A stretch of DNA of 64,000 nt from Micromonospora antibiotica (GCF_017599305.1 NZ_JAGFWR010000004.1:186001-250000), one strand, 5' to 3'; positions 26,670 to 35,697 are shown, counted from the first letter of the stretch. Program-made: numbers and translations. Notes: a model not told the origin generated them from the letters alone.

Positions 26670-27944
26670 TCACCAGCTGTGGTCACGCTCGGCGAAGGCG
26701 GCCCAGGCGTCCTCGCGGGACGGTTGCGGCAGTGGTTCCGACGGCTGCGGTGAGGCGTCGGCCGCAACGGTGCTGGCCCGGCTGGCGAGAAAGGCCGCCA
26801 GGGCGGTGGTGATGGGCACCGCGGTGATCAGGCCGATGGTGCCCACGGCGCTGCGCACGAGCTCCTGGGCGACCAGTTCCCCGGTGAGCAGCTCGCCGAC
26901 GGGGGTGTTGCCGGCGGCGAAGAGCAGCATCAGCGGCAGTGAGGTGCCGGCGTAGGCCAGCACGATGGTGTTGATGACCGAGGCGATGTGGGCTCGGCCG
27001 ATGCGGGTGCCCGCCCGGTACAACTCCCGGAAGCGGTAGGACGGGTTGGCTGTGGCCAGTTCGGTGACGGTGGCCGACTGGGTGACGGTGATGTCGTCGA
27101 GGACACCGAGAGAGCCGATGACGATGCCGGCTAGCAGTAGACCCCGCATGTCGACGTCCTGGTGGGCGATGGACAGGTAACCGGCCGTCTCGTCGGCGAT
27201 GCCGGACAGGTGGGTACCGGTGGTGGCCACCGCGGACAACACGGCGGTGATGGTAAGGCTGACCAGGGTTCCGGCGACGGCCACGGAGGTGGTCGTGGCG
27301 AAGCCGTGGGTCAGGTAGAGCACGGTGAGCATGATGGCGGCGGAGCCGACGACGGCGACCAGCACCGGTGACCGGCCGTCGAGGATGGCGGGGATGATGA
27401 ACAGCAGCAGGACGGCGAAGGTCACGGCGAGGCCGGCCAACGCGGTGACACCGCGCCAACGGGCGAACGCGATGACGGCGAGGGCGAAGGCGGCGCCGAG
27501 CAGCCACAGCTGTCGGGAGCGCTGGAAGTCGACGACGACGTAGCTCTTGCCGTCGCCGGTGGGATCGTCGAGCAGGAGAAGGGTGACCTTGTCTCCGAGG
27601 TGCAGTCGGGGTGCGCCGGGACCGGTCGGAATGTCGGTGCTGACGGTGGTCCCGGCCTCCCGACCGCTGGTGAGGGTGACGCTGACCGATCCGCACCCCG
27701 TGGTCGGCCCTGCGGCTTCATCGCTTTCACCCGTTGCCTGCGTGCAGGGCCGGTGGGCGAACGCCCGGACCTGTCCGAGGACCCGGGGTGACTCGTCGGT
27801 GGCCTCCACCGGCACCGGCTGGTGCGGCCAGAGCAGCAGCATGCCCAGGGCGGTCAGCAGTACCGAGGGGATCAGGAACAGCACGGTCAGCCGGTGCCGT
27901 ACCGGGGATGCCGCTCGGTCGGCGTGGGCGTGGGCGTGGGACAC
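26670..27944 (-). CDS. YibE/F-family integral membrane protein
   Basis: A 424-residue polytopic protein. It has an N-terminal His-rich SHAHAHADRA, one helix, and an extracytoplasmic domain of about 140 residues (LTSGREAGTTVSTDIPTGPG, DKVTLLLLDDP). Seven to eight further helices follow, with the YibE/F signature GSLGVLDDITVTQSATVTEL and a conserved GTRIGRAHIAS loop. GTG 27944 is chosen for AAGGAG five bases upstream. The function of the family is not established. The next gene upstream, in the same direction, is the YcgQ-like gene at 28040, 95 nt away. Confidence 0.82.
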   Translation of the reverse strand: MSHAHAHADRAASPVRHRLTVLFLIPSVLLTALGMLLLWPHQPVPVEATDESPRVLGQVRAFAHRPCTQATGESDEAAGPTTGCGSVSVTLTSGREAGTTVSTDIPTGPGAPRLHLGDKVTLLLLDDPTGDGKSYVVVDFQRSRQLWLLGAAFALAVIAFARWRGVTALAGLAVTFAVLLLFIIPAILDGRSPVLVAVVGSAAIMLTVLYLTHGFATTTSVAVAGTLVSLTITAVLSAVATTGTHLSGIADETAGYLSIAHQDVDMRGLLLAGIVIGSLGVLDDITVTQSATVTELATANPSYRFRELYRAGTRIGRAHIASVINTIVLAYAGTSLPLMLLFAAGNTPVGELLTGELVAQELVRSAVGTIGLITAVPITTALAAFLASRASTVAADASPQPSEPLPQPSREDAWAAFAERDHSW

Positions 27945-28039
27945 GGACACTCCTTGACGGATCGGGAGACCCACCGGTCGCGGGCGACGGTGAGTCCTCA
28001 GGGGAACCCCGCCGGAGTCCGGCGGGCCGACCCGGCGTC

Positions 28040-28762
28040 CTACTCGTACGGCTCGGCGGGTGCGGGGATCTTCTCCCATGCCTCCACCTGGAAGTAGGGG
28101 AGGTCGGCGTCGTTGACGGGGTCCTTGGCGGTGTGCGGGATCCACCTGCCGGTGGAGCGTACCCAGGTGTTCGCCGGGCCTTCGGGCACGTCGCCGCGCA
28201 GGCCGACCTTGACGGGGATGCCGTCGGCGGCGCAGCAGGACAGCATGATGCGGGCGAGCAGCGGTTCGCCGTCCGGGCCGGGGACGAGGAAGCCGGTCAG
28301 CTGGATACGTCGGTCCTGCAACGTGCGGCCGTGGTCGTAGACGGCGCGGTAGCCGTACTCGAGGAGGGGCAGCTCGGCCGGGTCGCCGGGTGGCAGGGGT
28401 GGGAAGGCGGCGTCCCGGTCGTCGGTGAGGGCGGAGCCGGCGCGGGCCGCGGTGTCGGCGCCGAGCGCCGGCGGTACGACGAAGAGTAGGGCGAGCGCCG
28501 GCAGCAGCAGTAACCAGCCGACCGCGGGACCGGAACCGCCGTGGCCGTGCCCGTCGTCGTCCGGTTGGTCCTCGGGCCGGTTGAGGTGGCGTAGTTCCTG
28601 CGCGAGCGCCACCAGCGCGGTGATGACGAGCAGCAGGCCGGCGGCGACGAGGAACGGGCGCAGTCCCTGTTTGACGTAGCGCAGGTAGAGGTCGGTGAGG
28701 CTGGCGCGTAGGATCGCGCTGCCGAGGAAGACCAGCACCACCGCCTGGGTACCGCGACTCAC
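28040..28762 (-). CDS. TIGR03943/YcgQ-like membrane protein, copy 1
   Basis: A 240-residue protein with two N-terminal helices, a third helix (VGWLLLLPALALLFVVPPAL) and an extracytoplasmic C-terminal domain. That domain contains the family motif LARIMLSCCAADGIPVKVGL and ends in FQVEAWEKIPAPAEPYE. The vicinal Cys pair could bind a metal. GTG 28762 overlaps the permease stop (GTGA). Family members always accompany a YcgR/DUF318-type permease, here the upstream gene. A second copy of the pair lies at 35698-37526. The substrate is unknown; zinc or another divalent metal is inferred from the surroundings. Confidence 0.85.
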   Translation of the reverse strand: MSRGTQAVVLVFLGSAILRASLTDLYLRYVKQGLRPFLVAAGLLLVITALVALAQELRHLNRPEDQPDDDGHGHGGSGPAVGWLLLLPALALLFVVPPALGADTAARAGSALTDDRDAAFPPLPPGDPAELPLLEYGYRAVYDHGRTLQDRRIQLTGFLVPGPDGEPLLARIMLSCCAADGIPVKVGLRGDVPEGPANTWVRSTGRWIPHTAKDPVNDADLPYFQVEAWEKIPAPAEPYE

Positions 28763-29817
28763 CAGATCACCGTCCCGCATCCGGCCGCGACGAGCACGGC
28801 GAGGGCGAAGGTGGCCGGGGCGAACCGGACGGCGAAGCGCCGACCGAACATGCCGGCCTGCATGGACACCAGTTTGAGGTCGACCATCGGGCCGACCACG
28901 AGGAAGGCCAGTCGGGCGGTCAGGGAGAACTGGGACAGCGAGGCGGCGACGAAGGCGTCGGCCTCGGAGCAGATGGACAGCAGCACCGCCAGGGCGGCGA
29001 GGGCGAGGATCGACAGCACCGGCCGGGCCGCGAGGTCGTGCAGGAACTGCTGCGGTACGACCACGTTGATCGTCGCCGCGGCCATGGCCCCGATGGCGAG
29101 GAACCCGCCCGCGTGGATGACGTCGTGTCGGCAGGCTGTCCAGAACGCCGCCATCCGGGGTAGCCCGTCGAGGTGCGGGCGGTGCGGCAGGCGGATCCAG
29201 TCGGTGCGGCCCAGCCGCAGCCACAACCAGCCCATCAGCAGGGCGACCAGGAGGCTGGCGCCGCCGCGGGCGGCGACCATCTCCGGGTTGCGCGGGAATG
29301 CGACGGCGGTGGCGGTGAGCACGATCGGGTTGATCGCCGGCGCGGCGAGCAGGAACGCCAGCGCCGCGGCGGGGGTGACACCGCGGCGGATCAGCGACCC
29401 GGCGATCGGCACGGACCCGCACTCGCAGCCGGGCAGCACCACTCCGGCCATGCCGGCCACCGGCACCGCGAGCGCGGGGTGACGGGGCAGGGCCCGCGCC
29501 CAGAACGAGCGGGGCACGAACACCGCGATGACCGCGGAGAGCACCACGCCGAAGACGAGGAACGGCACCGCCTGCACCATCACCGACACGAAGACGGTCA
29601 GCCAGGTCTGCAGACGCGGGTCGGTGACCAGCGTCTCGATCGGCCGGTGCAGCACACCGACGAGGATGAGCAGGAAGCACAGCACCTCGGTGGAACCGGC
29701 CCACCGTTCGCGGACGGCCGCCGTCGGTCCGGTTTCCGGGACCACCGGTGCCTGCGGTTCGGGCCGCGCGGGTGCGGCGGGATCGGTCGTACTCAGGCGG
29801 ATCACCTCCCATGCCAA
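28759..29817 (-). CDS. DUF318/ArsP_1-family permease (YcgR-like), copy 1
   Basis: A protein of up to 352 residues with about eight membrane helices. Conserved family features are the Cys-containing loop VVLPGCECGSVPIAGSLIRR, APAINPIVLTATAVAFP and LLSICSEADAFVAASLSQFS. The start is unclear. ATG 29817 lies almost on the predicted transcription start, while a near-perfect Shine-Dalgarno (GGGAGGTGAT) sits inside codons 3-6 and points to a CTG at 29796. The promoter carries a perfect 18-bp palindrome. The pair with the YcgQ-like gene is duplicated at 35698-37526 with over half the residues shared. Confidence 0.87.
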   Translation of the reverse strand: MAWEVIRLSTTDPAAPARPEPQAPVVPETGPTAAVRERWAGSTEVLCFLLILVGVLHRPIETLVTDPRLQTWLTVFVSVMVQAVPFLVFGVVLSAVIAVFVPRSFWARALPRHPALAVPVAGMAGVVLPGCECGSVPIAGSLIRRGVTPAAALAFLLAAPAINPIVLTATAVAFPRNPEMVAARGGASLLVALLMGWLWLRLGRTDWIRLPHRPHLDGLPRMAAFWTACRHDVIHAGGFLAIGAMAAATINVVVPQQFLHDLAARPVLSILALAALAVLLSICSEADAFVAASLSQFSLTARLAFLVVGPMVDLKLVSMQAGMFGRRFAVRFAPATFALAVLVAAGCGTVIW

Positions 29818-29822
29818 CGGCG

Positions 29823-29849
29823 GTATCCTATAGTGATCACGTGATCACT
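29823..29849 (-). promoter_or_regulatory. Promoter with perfect 18-bp palindrome
   Basis: AGTGATCACGTGATCACT (29832-29849) is a perfect inverted repeat. On the minus strand it is followed at once by TATAGGAT, giving a TAGGAT -10-like hexamer about 10 nt before ATG 29817. A dimeric repressor bound here would block the permease operon. It does not resemble the Zur-like boxes of the window. Confidence 0.6.
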
Positions 29850-29866
29850 GTGCGCCTATGACGCGC

Positions 29867-29901
29867 GATGCCCGTCCTCGTCGACGACGAGGACGGGCAT
29901 C
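29867..29901 (-). terminator. Hairpin terminator after the S8 peptidase gene
   Basis: A perfect 15-bp stem (GATGCCCGTCCTCGT and its complement) with a 5-nt loop, 11 nt beyond the peptidase stop. There is no T-tract, as is common in high-GC actinobacteria. Confidence 0.75.
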
Positions 29902-29912
29902 GGGTGAATCGG

Positions 29913-32900
29913 TCAGTTAACGGTGCCGATGGACACCGCACCGCGGCCGACGACCGTGCCCTCGTCGGTGACCAGGTTCAGCGCACCGAACAGCTGCCGA
30001 CCCTCGGCCGGAGCCGCGTCGACGGTCACGGCGCCGGTGATGGTGGCGCTGGCGCCGTTGGGCAGGGACACCGTGGTGCCGGGTGCGGTGACCTGGCCCA
30101 AGGCGGGGGAGTAGAACACGTCCCGGTAGTCGAACTGGGTGGTGCCGGCCGGCACCGCGTACCCGTCGACCTGCACCGTGTACGTGCCCGGCTCGGGGTT
30201 GGGGATCGAGACCGACTCCTCGGAGTCGCCGTCGGCGGACTGGCCGACCTCGACGCCGTCGCGCAGGACGGTCAGGTCCAGGTCGGCGGCCAGGTCGCTG
30301 GTGTTGCCGATGGCGACGTCCAGCCGGGTGGCGCCCTCGGGCACCTCGACGGTGTAGGTCTTGCGCTCACCGTCGGCGATGCTGTCCCGGGAGGAGGCCG
30401 AGCTGCCCAACGGACCGCCCTGACCAGTGATCACCACCGGCCCGAACGTGTTCCTGACCGTCCAGGTCACCGGCGTGGACTCACCAGCGGTGACGCTGGG
30501 CAGCGTCACCACGGCCGGCTCCACCGTGACGCCCTGCACCCGGGCGGTGAGCTGGAACGGGTTGTTCAGCGCCGGCGAGGTGCGCCGTGCCTCCACCTCA
30601 ATTTCCCAGACCCCCGGCATCGGGTTGGCGTAGTCCCGCTCCTGCGGCTTGCACGCCGCCGCGTCGGAGTAGTTGGTGTAGCAGGCGGTGCTGGCCGTGC
30701 TCTCCACCGGCACCCCCCAAGGGTTGATGGCGATGAACCGGGTCTGGGAGCCGGTGGCGATGCCGGACAGGTTCACCTGCAGTGCCGCCGCCCCCTCGGG
30801 GACCGAGACGAAGAAGCTGGTGGTCGAGTTACGGTCCACGCTGCCCGCCGCCGAGAACCGGTACGCCGGCCTGGTCGGCTGCGTGGCGGCGACGACCGTG
30901 TTGAGCACCTCGAAGTCGACCACCTTGGTCTTCGGGTCGTCGATGCGCAGGATCGCTCCGTGCGCGCCGGGCTGCGGGGTCGCCGTCACCGCAATGGCCA
31001 CCGTCTTGTTCAGTGGCAGGTCCACCGACTGCGGCGCCTGGAACGTCCCGTCGTTGCCGAGCCACCGCAGCGTGTGCCGAAGTACGCCGGCCGGGCCGCT
31101 GGTACGGGTGACCTTCACCCGGTAGGTACGCGCCTGACCGGCCTTCTGCCCGCCCTGCCCGGGGGCGCAGCGGTTGTAGATGCCCGTACCCCGGCCGGGG
31201 TTCGCGAGGAAGTCCGAGATCGGGGTGCACACCGGCGCGTCGGCGGTGTAGCTGTGCGGCGTGGCCGGTTTGGCCAGCAGCTTCCAGGCGCCCGGCACGT
31301 CGAGCAGCCCGTTGCCCTGCCCGTACGCGGGCTCACCCTTGATCCAGTCCGCGGAGCTGACGATGGCGCGGCGCAGTGCGGCCGGCGTGACGCCGGCCCC
31401 GGTGGCCTTGGCCGCCGACAGCAGCAGTGCCGCGCCTCCGGCTGCCTGCGGGGACGCCATCGACGTTCCCTGGAGCATGGCGTAGCCGGGCGGCAGCGGG
31501 TAGCCGGCCTCCGGGACCGGGGACCCCGCCTGCCACAGCGGAACCGTCGAGATGGCGGATCCCGGGGCGGTGATGGTGGGCTTGAACCCACCGTCCTCAC
31601 GCGGCCCGCGGGAGGAGAACGGGTGCAGCTGGTACGGCCGGCGGGTGACCGAGCCGTAGTTGGCCAGCCAGCTCTCCTGGCTGATGCTGGAGGCGACACT
31701 GACCACGTTGTCGGCGACCGACGGATCGCCGATGGTGTTGACGCCGGGGCCGGAGTTGCCGGCGGAGATGAACATCTGCACGCCGTAGTCGTTGATCAGC
31801 CGGTCGTAGAGCTCGGAGCGGGCGTTGTTGCCGTCGTTGAGCGCGGGTAGGCCACCGATGGACATGTTCACCACGTCCACCTTGCGGTTGACCACCAGGT
31901 CGACCATGCCGGTGGTCAGGGCTGCGGCGGTGCAACCGCCACCCCAGGTGCAGGCCCGGGATGAGACCAGTTTGGCGCCGGGCGCGGCGCCGTCGAATTC
32001 GGCGTTGCCGAGCATGTCGTTGGCGGCGGTGATGCCGGCGACGTGCGAGCCGTGCGCGTCCTCGACCAGGCCGATGTTGACGAAGTCGGCGGTCTGGCCG
32101 GGCAGACCCGCCGGGCTCAGATCGACGTCTTCGCGGTATTCGACGACGAACGGCATCTGGTCGCGTACCGGGGTGGCCGGGTTGTCGACGCCGAAGTGTC
32201 CGAAGTCGAACCGCTCCCGGTAGGGGCGCATCACCGGGTTGTCGGTGAAGTCGCCGTCCTGGTCGGCGTCGACGCGGATGTCGTGGGTGGCCGGGTCGTA
32301 GAGGATGCCGAAGCTGTCGCTGGTGTCGCCGTCGCGGTTGACGTCGCCACCGGGCTCGCTGCCCTCGGTGATGCCCTCGTTGAAGACGTTGAACCGCCAG
32401 GCGCCGGCCGGGGCGGTCCACTGCCGGCCGGCGGCGGTGAAGGTGGGACCGTTCACCGTGGTGCGCATGGCGCGCCAGGTCAGGTCTCCCTCCAGCAGCG
32501 GGTCGGTGGCGGTGACCCAGTCCACGATCTTCCGCTCACCGGTGGAAGTGGTCTGCAGGGCCGGGTTGTCCAGGTCGACGCCGGAGTCCATGATGCCGAT
32601 CGTCACGCCCCGGCCGTCCCAGGCCGGATGGGACTGCTTGAACGCCACCGCGCCGGTCTCCCCGGTGGGCATGTAGGGGTTGCTCGCCGGGGTGGACGCG
32701 CCGGGGCCGGACGTCGTCGCCTGCGCGCTGACCCGCCTGCCCGGCAGGGACTCCACCCGCGGGTTCGGCAGCTTGATCGACTCGTTCAGGTCCACCGCCG
32801 ACACACCGGGCAGCTTGGCGGTCTTGACGACCTTATCCGTGGGGACCTGCGCCAACACGTAACCGACCTGGTCGACCCGGTGGGTGACCGTGCCGCCGAG

Positions 32901-33185
32901 CTTGCGGATCTCGGCGGTGACCTGGTCGGCCTTGCCCTTGTCGGTGGCGACGATGACCGTGACCACCGGCTTGCGCTGCGCCTGTGCGTCGGCGAGCAGC
33001 CCGGCGTCGTGGCTGCCCAGCGCCTCGGCCGGTGCTTCCTTCGGCACCTCCGACGCCGGTGCCGGCGGTGCCGCCGGCTCAGCCGCTGCCGGGTTCGTGC
33101 CGGCCAGGGCGACCGCGCTGGTGGCGACGGTGGAGGCGAGTAGGGCGGCGAAGCCCCGCCTGCCCCACGGGGATGGATGTCTCAC
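29913..33185 (-). CDS. Secreted subtilisin-like serine peptidase (S8)
   Basis: A 1090-residue exported protease. Residues 1-35 are a signal peptide and about 70-140 an inhibitor-like prodomain (PVVTVIVATDKGKADQVTAE). The catalytic triad is Asp200 (GVTIGIMDSGVD), His378 (EDAHGSHVAGI) and Ser575 (LQGTSMASPQAAGG). About 650-1090 are beta-rich C-terminal domains, with RLDVAIGNTSDLAADLDLTV as one example. It is far larger than a minimal subtilisin. There is no anchor motif, so it is likely released. A Zur-like box 64-84 nt upstream suggests production under zinc limitation, perhaps to free metal from proteins (inference). Confidence 0.93.
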   Translation of the reverse strand: MRHPSPWGRRGFAALLASTVATSAVALAGTNPAAAEPAAPPAPASEVPKEAPAEALGSHDAGLLADAQAQRKPVVTVIVATDKGKADQVTAEIRKLGGTVTHRVDQVGYVLAQVPTDKVVKTAKLPGVSAVDLNESIKLPNPRVESLPGRRVSAQATTSGPGASTPASNPYMPTGETGAVAFKQSHPAWDGRGVTIGIMDSGVDLDNPALQTTSTGERKIVDWVTATDPLLEGDLTWRAMRTTVNGPTFTAAGRQWTAPAGAWRFNVFNEGITEGSEPGGDVNRDGDTSDSFGILYDPATHDIRVDADQDGDFTDNPVMRPYRERFDFGHFGVDNPATPVRDQMPFVVEYREDVDLSPAGLPGQTADFVNIGLVEDAHGSHVAGITAANDMLGNAEFDGAAPGAKLVSSRACTWGGGCTAAALTTGMVDLVVNRKVDVVNMSIGGLPALNDGNNARSELYDRLINDYGVQMFISAGNSGPGVNTIGDPSVADNVVSVASSISQESWLANYGSVTRRPYQLHPFSSRGPREDGGFKPTITAPGSAISTVPLWQAGSPVPEAGYPLPPGYAMLQGTSMASPQAAGGAALLLSAAKATGAGVTPAALRRAIVSSADWIKGEPAYGQGNGLLDVPGAWKLLAKPATPHSYTADAPVCTPISDFLANPGRGTGIYNRCAPGQGGQKAGQARTYRVKVTRTSGPAGVLRHTLRWLGNDGTFQAPQSVDLPLNKTVAIAVTATPQPGAHGAILRIDDPKTKVVDFEVLNTVVAATQPTRPAYRFSAAGSVDRNSTTSFFVSVPEGAAALQVNLSGIATGSQTRFIAINPWGVPVESTASTACYTNYSDAAACKPQERDYANPMPGVWEIEVEARRTSPALNNPFQLTARVQGVTVEPAVVTLPSVTAGESTPVTWTVRNTFGPVVITGQGGPLGSSASSRDSIADGERKTYTVEVPEGATRLDVAIGNTSDLAADLDLTVLRDGVEVGQSADGDSEESVSIPNPEPGTYTVQVDGYAVPAGTTQFDYRDVFYSPALGQVTAPGTTVSLPNGASATITGAVTVDAAPAEGRQLFGALNLVTDEGTVVGRGAVSIGTVN

Positions 33186-33248
33186 GGGCGGATTCCTCCC
33201 AGAGCGAGCGCCCGGTGACGGGCGCGACTGAAGGGGATCATCCGCTCA

Positions 33249-33269
33249 CTGAAAGCCATTGTCACTAAG
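33249..33269 (-). promoter_or_regulatory. Zur-like box upstream of the S8 peptidase
   Basis: CTGAAAGCCATTGTCACTA differs at few positions from the box at 40330-40350 (CTGAAAACGATTGTCATTA). It lies 64 nt before the peptidase start. Confidence 0.5.
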
Positions 33270-33430
33270 TGCGCGAGACGTTGTGATCAGGCCGTGACCA
33301 AGTTGCTTCTCGGCGTCGTGCAGGCGCCTTGGCGGAGGTGCAAAGGCTGGGCTGAAACCCAGCTCAGGCAATGTTTATGCCCGGATCGCTCTGGTTGCGC
33401 GCTGCTGGACCCAACGAGAACATTAGATAT

Positions 33431-33448
33431 ATGCGCAATGCATAATGG
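33431..33448 (+). promoter_or_regulatory. Shared ATGCGCA...CATAATGG element before zur-like gene 1
   Basis: ATGCGCAATGCATAATGG contains the inverted repeat ATGC/GCAT and a CATAAT -10-like hexamer, about 95 nt upstream of the start. The same words precede zur-like gene 2 at 38099-38119, with three more bases in the spacer. Confidence 0.5.
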
Positions 33449-33542
33449 ATGCGGATGCCAGATGGCCCGCGATGGGCGCGAGGACGCCCGTCGCCGACCA
33501 GCCATCGCAGGTTGGCCGGGAGCAGAACGGAGATGGCGGACG

Positions 33543-33947
33543 GTGAGCGAGGCGACGACCGGCACGACCCGCAACACCCGCCAGCGCGCCGAGGTGCTGG
33601 CGCTGCTGCGTGAGGTCGACGGCTTCCACAGCGCCCAGCAGTTGCACCGGATGCTGCAGGATCGCCAGGCGCGGGTGGGGCTGACCACCGTCTACCGGAC
33701 GCTGCAGGTGCTGGTCGAAGCCGGCGAACTCGACTCCACCAAACTGCCGGGTGGAGAGCAGTTGTACCGGCGGTGCAGTCAGGGTCGCCACCATCACCAC
33801 CTGGTGTGCCGCGAGTGCGGTCGCACGGTCGAGGTATACGGACCGGCCGTGGAGCGGTGGGCCGACCAGCTCGCCGGCCAGCACGGCTTCATCGACGTCG
33901 GGCACACCATGGAGATCTTCGGAGTCTGCGCCACCTGCACCGGCTGA
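33543..33947 (+). CDS. Fur-family regulator, Zur-like paralogue 1
   Basis: A 134-residue Fur-family protein. DNA-binding half: TRNTRQRAEVLALLREVDGF and VGLTTVYRTLQVLVEAGELD. Metal and dimer half: RCSQGRHHHHLVCRECGRTV, then HGFIDVGHTMEIFGVCATC. The His4 run with two CxxC pairs is typical of Zur. GTG 33543 is chosen by analogy with the two paralogues (38199 and 51623), which start seven residues before the TRNTRQR-type motif. A longer frame upstream is Arg-rich and unlike Fur proteins. It lies divergent from the S8 peptidase. Confidence 0.87.
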   Translation: MSEATTGTTRNTRQRAEVLALLREVDGFHSAQQLHRMLQDRQARVGLTTVYRTLQVLVEAGELDSTKLPGGEQLYRRCSQGRHHHHLVCRECGRTVEVYGPAVERWADQLAGQHGFIDVGHTMEIFGVCATCTG

Positions 33948-34134
33948 ACGCCGTGCCACTGTGATGCGCTCGCCGCGGCCGCAGCGCCCGCGCGGAAGGC
34001 CCGCTCCTACCGCCCGGATCGGAGAGTGTGGGCTGCCGGCGGTCGTTGCCGCGCCGGACAGCTACCTCGGCAGGATCTCCAGCGCGCCCTGCCGGGGCCT
34101 CCGGTGTCAGATCGAATGGCCGATGACATCCGAA

Positions 34135-34155
34135 GCGAAACTCATTATCGTGAAG
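34135..34155. promoter_or_regulatory. Weak Zur-like box
   Basis: GCGAAACTCATTATCGTGAA resembles the znuA-type box (GCGAAAACGATTACCGTTCC) at its ends. It is about 175 nt upstream of the transporter remnants and could be what is left of their control region. Confidence 0.35.
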
Positions 34156-34328
34156 GTGTCCGCGAGGTAGGGGGTACCTCTGGTGATGCGGACCCGGCCG
34201 GCGCGGCGTCCTTTGACGGGTCGCACGTCGGCCGGCCTCTTGTGGCTGCAGCGTCCGGTGAAGCCGGCTGCTTGCTAATGGCGCAAACGACAACCAGATC
34301 CGTTAAAATCACACAGGAACGTCAGTCG

Positions 34329-34553
34329 ATGCTGGCGCCTCCGCCGGTCACGCCGCCCCCTACGGTGGCGAGGCGCCCTCGTCGGGTGGTTCCGGTGTCG
34401 CTACTGCTGGGGGCGGTCTTCCTGATCCTCGTCGACCTGTTGTCGCGCACCCTGGACCGGCCGAACGAGATGCCGATCGGCATCTTCACCGCGGTGCTCG
34501 GCGCGCCCTTCTTCCTGTGGCTGCTGCGCAGCCAGTCGGGAGCGGTGCGATGA
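34329..34553 (+). pseudogene. C-terminal remnant of a FecCD-type ABC permease
   Basis: The 74-codon frame from ATG 34329 ends in PVSLLLGAVFLILVDLLSRT, EMPIGIFTAVLGAPFFLWLL, the last two helices of FecCD permeases for siderophores, haem or cobalamin. Intact members have over 300 residues, so about 80% is missing. The first 20 residues are Pro-rich and unrelated. Its stop overlaps the ATPase remnant (ATGA), preserving the original operon junction. Confidence 0.75.
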
Positions 34554-34870
34554 GGGTCACGGCGACCGGGGTCTCGGTGACCATCGACGGCACGACCATC
34601 CTCGATGACGTCTCGTTCACTGCCGCCGACGGCCGGGTGACCGGACTGATCGGGCCGAACGGATCCGGCAAGAGCACGCTGCTGCGCTGCTTCTACCGCA
34701 TCGTCCGGCCGCAGCAGGGCACCGTGCACATCGGTGAGCACGACGTCTGGCGGGTCCCCGCCCGCCGGGCCGGCCAGTTGCGGGCGGTGGTGGCCCAGGA
34801 CCAGGAACTCGACAACGAGTACGCCGTCCGCGACATCGTCGCCATGGGGCGGATCCCGCACGACCGGACC
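34550..34870 (+). pseudogene. N-terminal remnant of a FecE/HmuV-type ABC ATPase
   Basis: From ATG 34550 the frame encodes the first ~107 residues of an iron-siderophore-type ATPase: VSVTIDGTTILDDVSFTAAD, Walker A GPNGSGKSTLLR, Q-loop region VVAQDQELDNEYAVRDIVAM. Similarity stops after GRIPHDRT. Signature motif, Walker B and the C-terminal half are gone, replaced by unrelated sequence leading into the next gene. With the permease remnant it marks a deleted Fec-type importer. Confidence 0.75.
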
Positions 34871-34995
34871 ACTACACGTGGACGACGTCCGTCTGCAGGG
34901 GCGCGTTCGTGCTGGCAGCCAGGCAGGCCGGCTATCGACTGCCGTGGCCACCGCGGGCTAGGCTGCGGCCAGGCTTCATCGAGCAGGGAGAAGAC

Positions 34996-35673
34996 GTGTC
35001 GCGCCGTACGGGTAGGCCTTCGTATCTGCTGTCCGCTCCCGACCCACGCCGGGGCCGGCAGACCCGACTCGCCGCCGTCGTCGCGACGATCGGGCTCACG
35101 GCTGCTCTCGTGGGAGGCGGTGTCGGATACACGGCCGGCCGACCGGACGCCACGGAGTCGACCATCGCCGACATCCGCCAGGCCGAGGCGAAACGGGACA
35201 CCCAGCAGATCACCGAGCTGACGGCCACCGCCCGACGCCTCCGGGACGAGATCACCCCCGTGCTCAGCACCCTGCGGGCGGACACGCCCGCCGACCGGCA
35301 ACCCGACGCCGCGCAGGCCCGCCAGTGGCAGCAGACCCTGGTGCGGACGGCGGAGCCGTTCGACAACCCGCCATCGGGTACGACCGCGACCAATGTGGCG
35401 CGCGGTGGCCTGCGCAGCGCCGTTGAGCAGACGTCCCTGGCCGTCGAGTCGTACCTCCTCGCGGTCACCGGGCCACCCGCCCAGCGGGCCGCGCTGACGG
35501 CACTGGCGAAGCGTCAGGCGGTCCAGGCCGCCACCGCCTGGTCCGTCGCCGCCACCCAGCTCGATCAGATCAACATCGACGCCGGTCACGGCCACCAGCA
35601 CGTCTACCTGGAGGGCGACCCCGGCGACGGTGCCCTCAGCCCGGACGGCGCGCAGGAAGGCTCGGGCGGGTGA
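34996..35673 (+). CDS. Hypothetical membrane-anchored protein with His-rich C-terminus
   Basis: A 225-residue protein from GTG 34996 (GGGAGAAG upstream). Residues about 25-50 are one transmembrane helix or uncleaved signal (LAAVVATIGLTAALVGGGVG). The rest is helical and Ala/Gln-rich (IADIRQAEAKRDTQQITELT). It ends with GHGHQHVYLEGDPGDG, a likely metal-binding tail. No known domain is recognised. It stands between the transporter remnants and the second YcgQ-like gene, which is convergent. Confidence 0.65.
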   Translation: MSRRTGRPSYLLSAPDPRRGRQTRLAAVVATIGLTAALVGGGVGYTAGRPDATESTIADIRQAEAKRDTQQITELTATARRLRDEITPVLSTLRADTPADRQPDAAQARQWQQTLVRTAEPFDNPPSGTTATNVARGGLRSAVEQTSLAVESYLLAVTGPPAQRAALTALAKRQAVQAATAWSVAATQLDQINIDAGHGHQHVYLEGDPGDGALSPDGAQEGSGG

Positions 35674-35697
35674 CCGTTGCCGTACGGGCCGGGGCAG

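Noticed and set aside
29868..31850. 660-codon plus-strand frame opposite the S8 peptidase
   Set aside because: Antisense shadow of a well-supported protease; no domain and no ribosome binding site.
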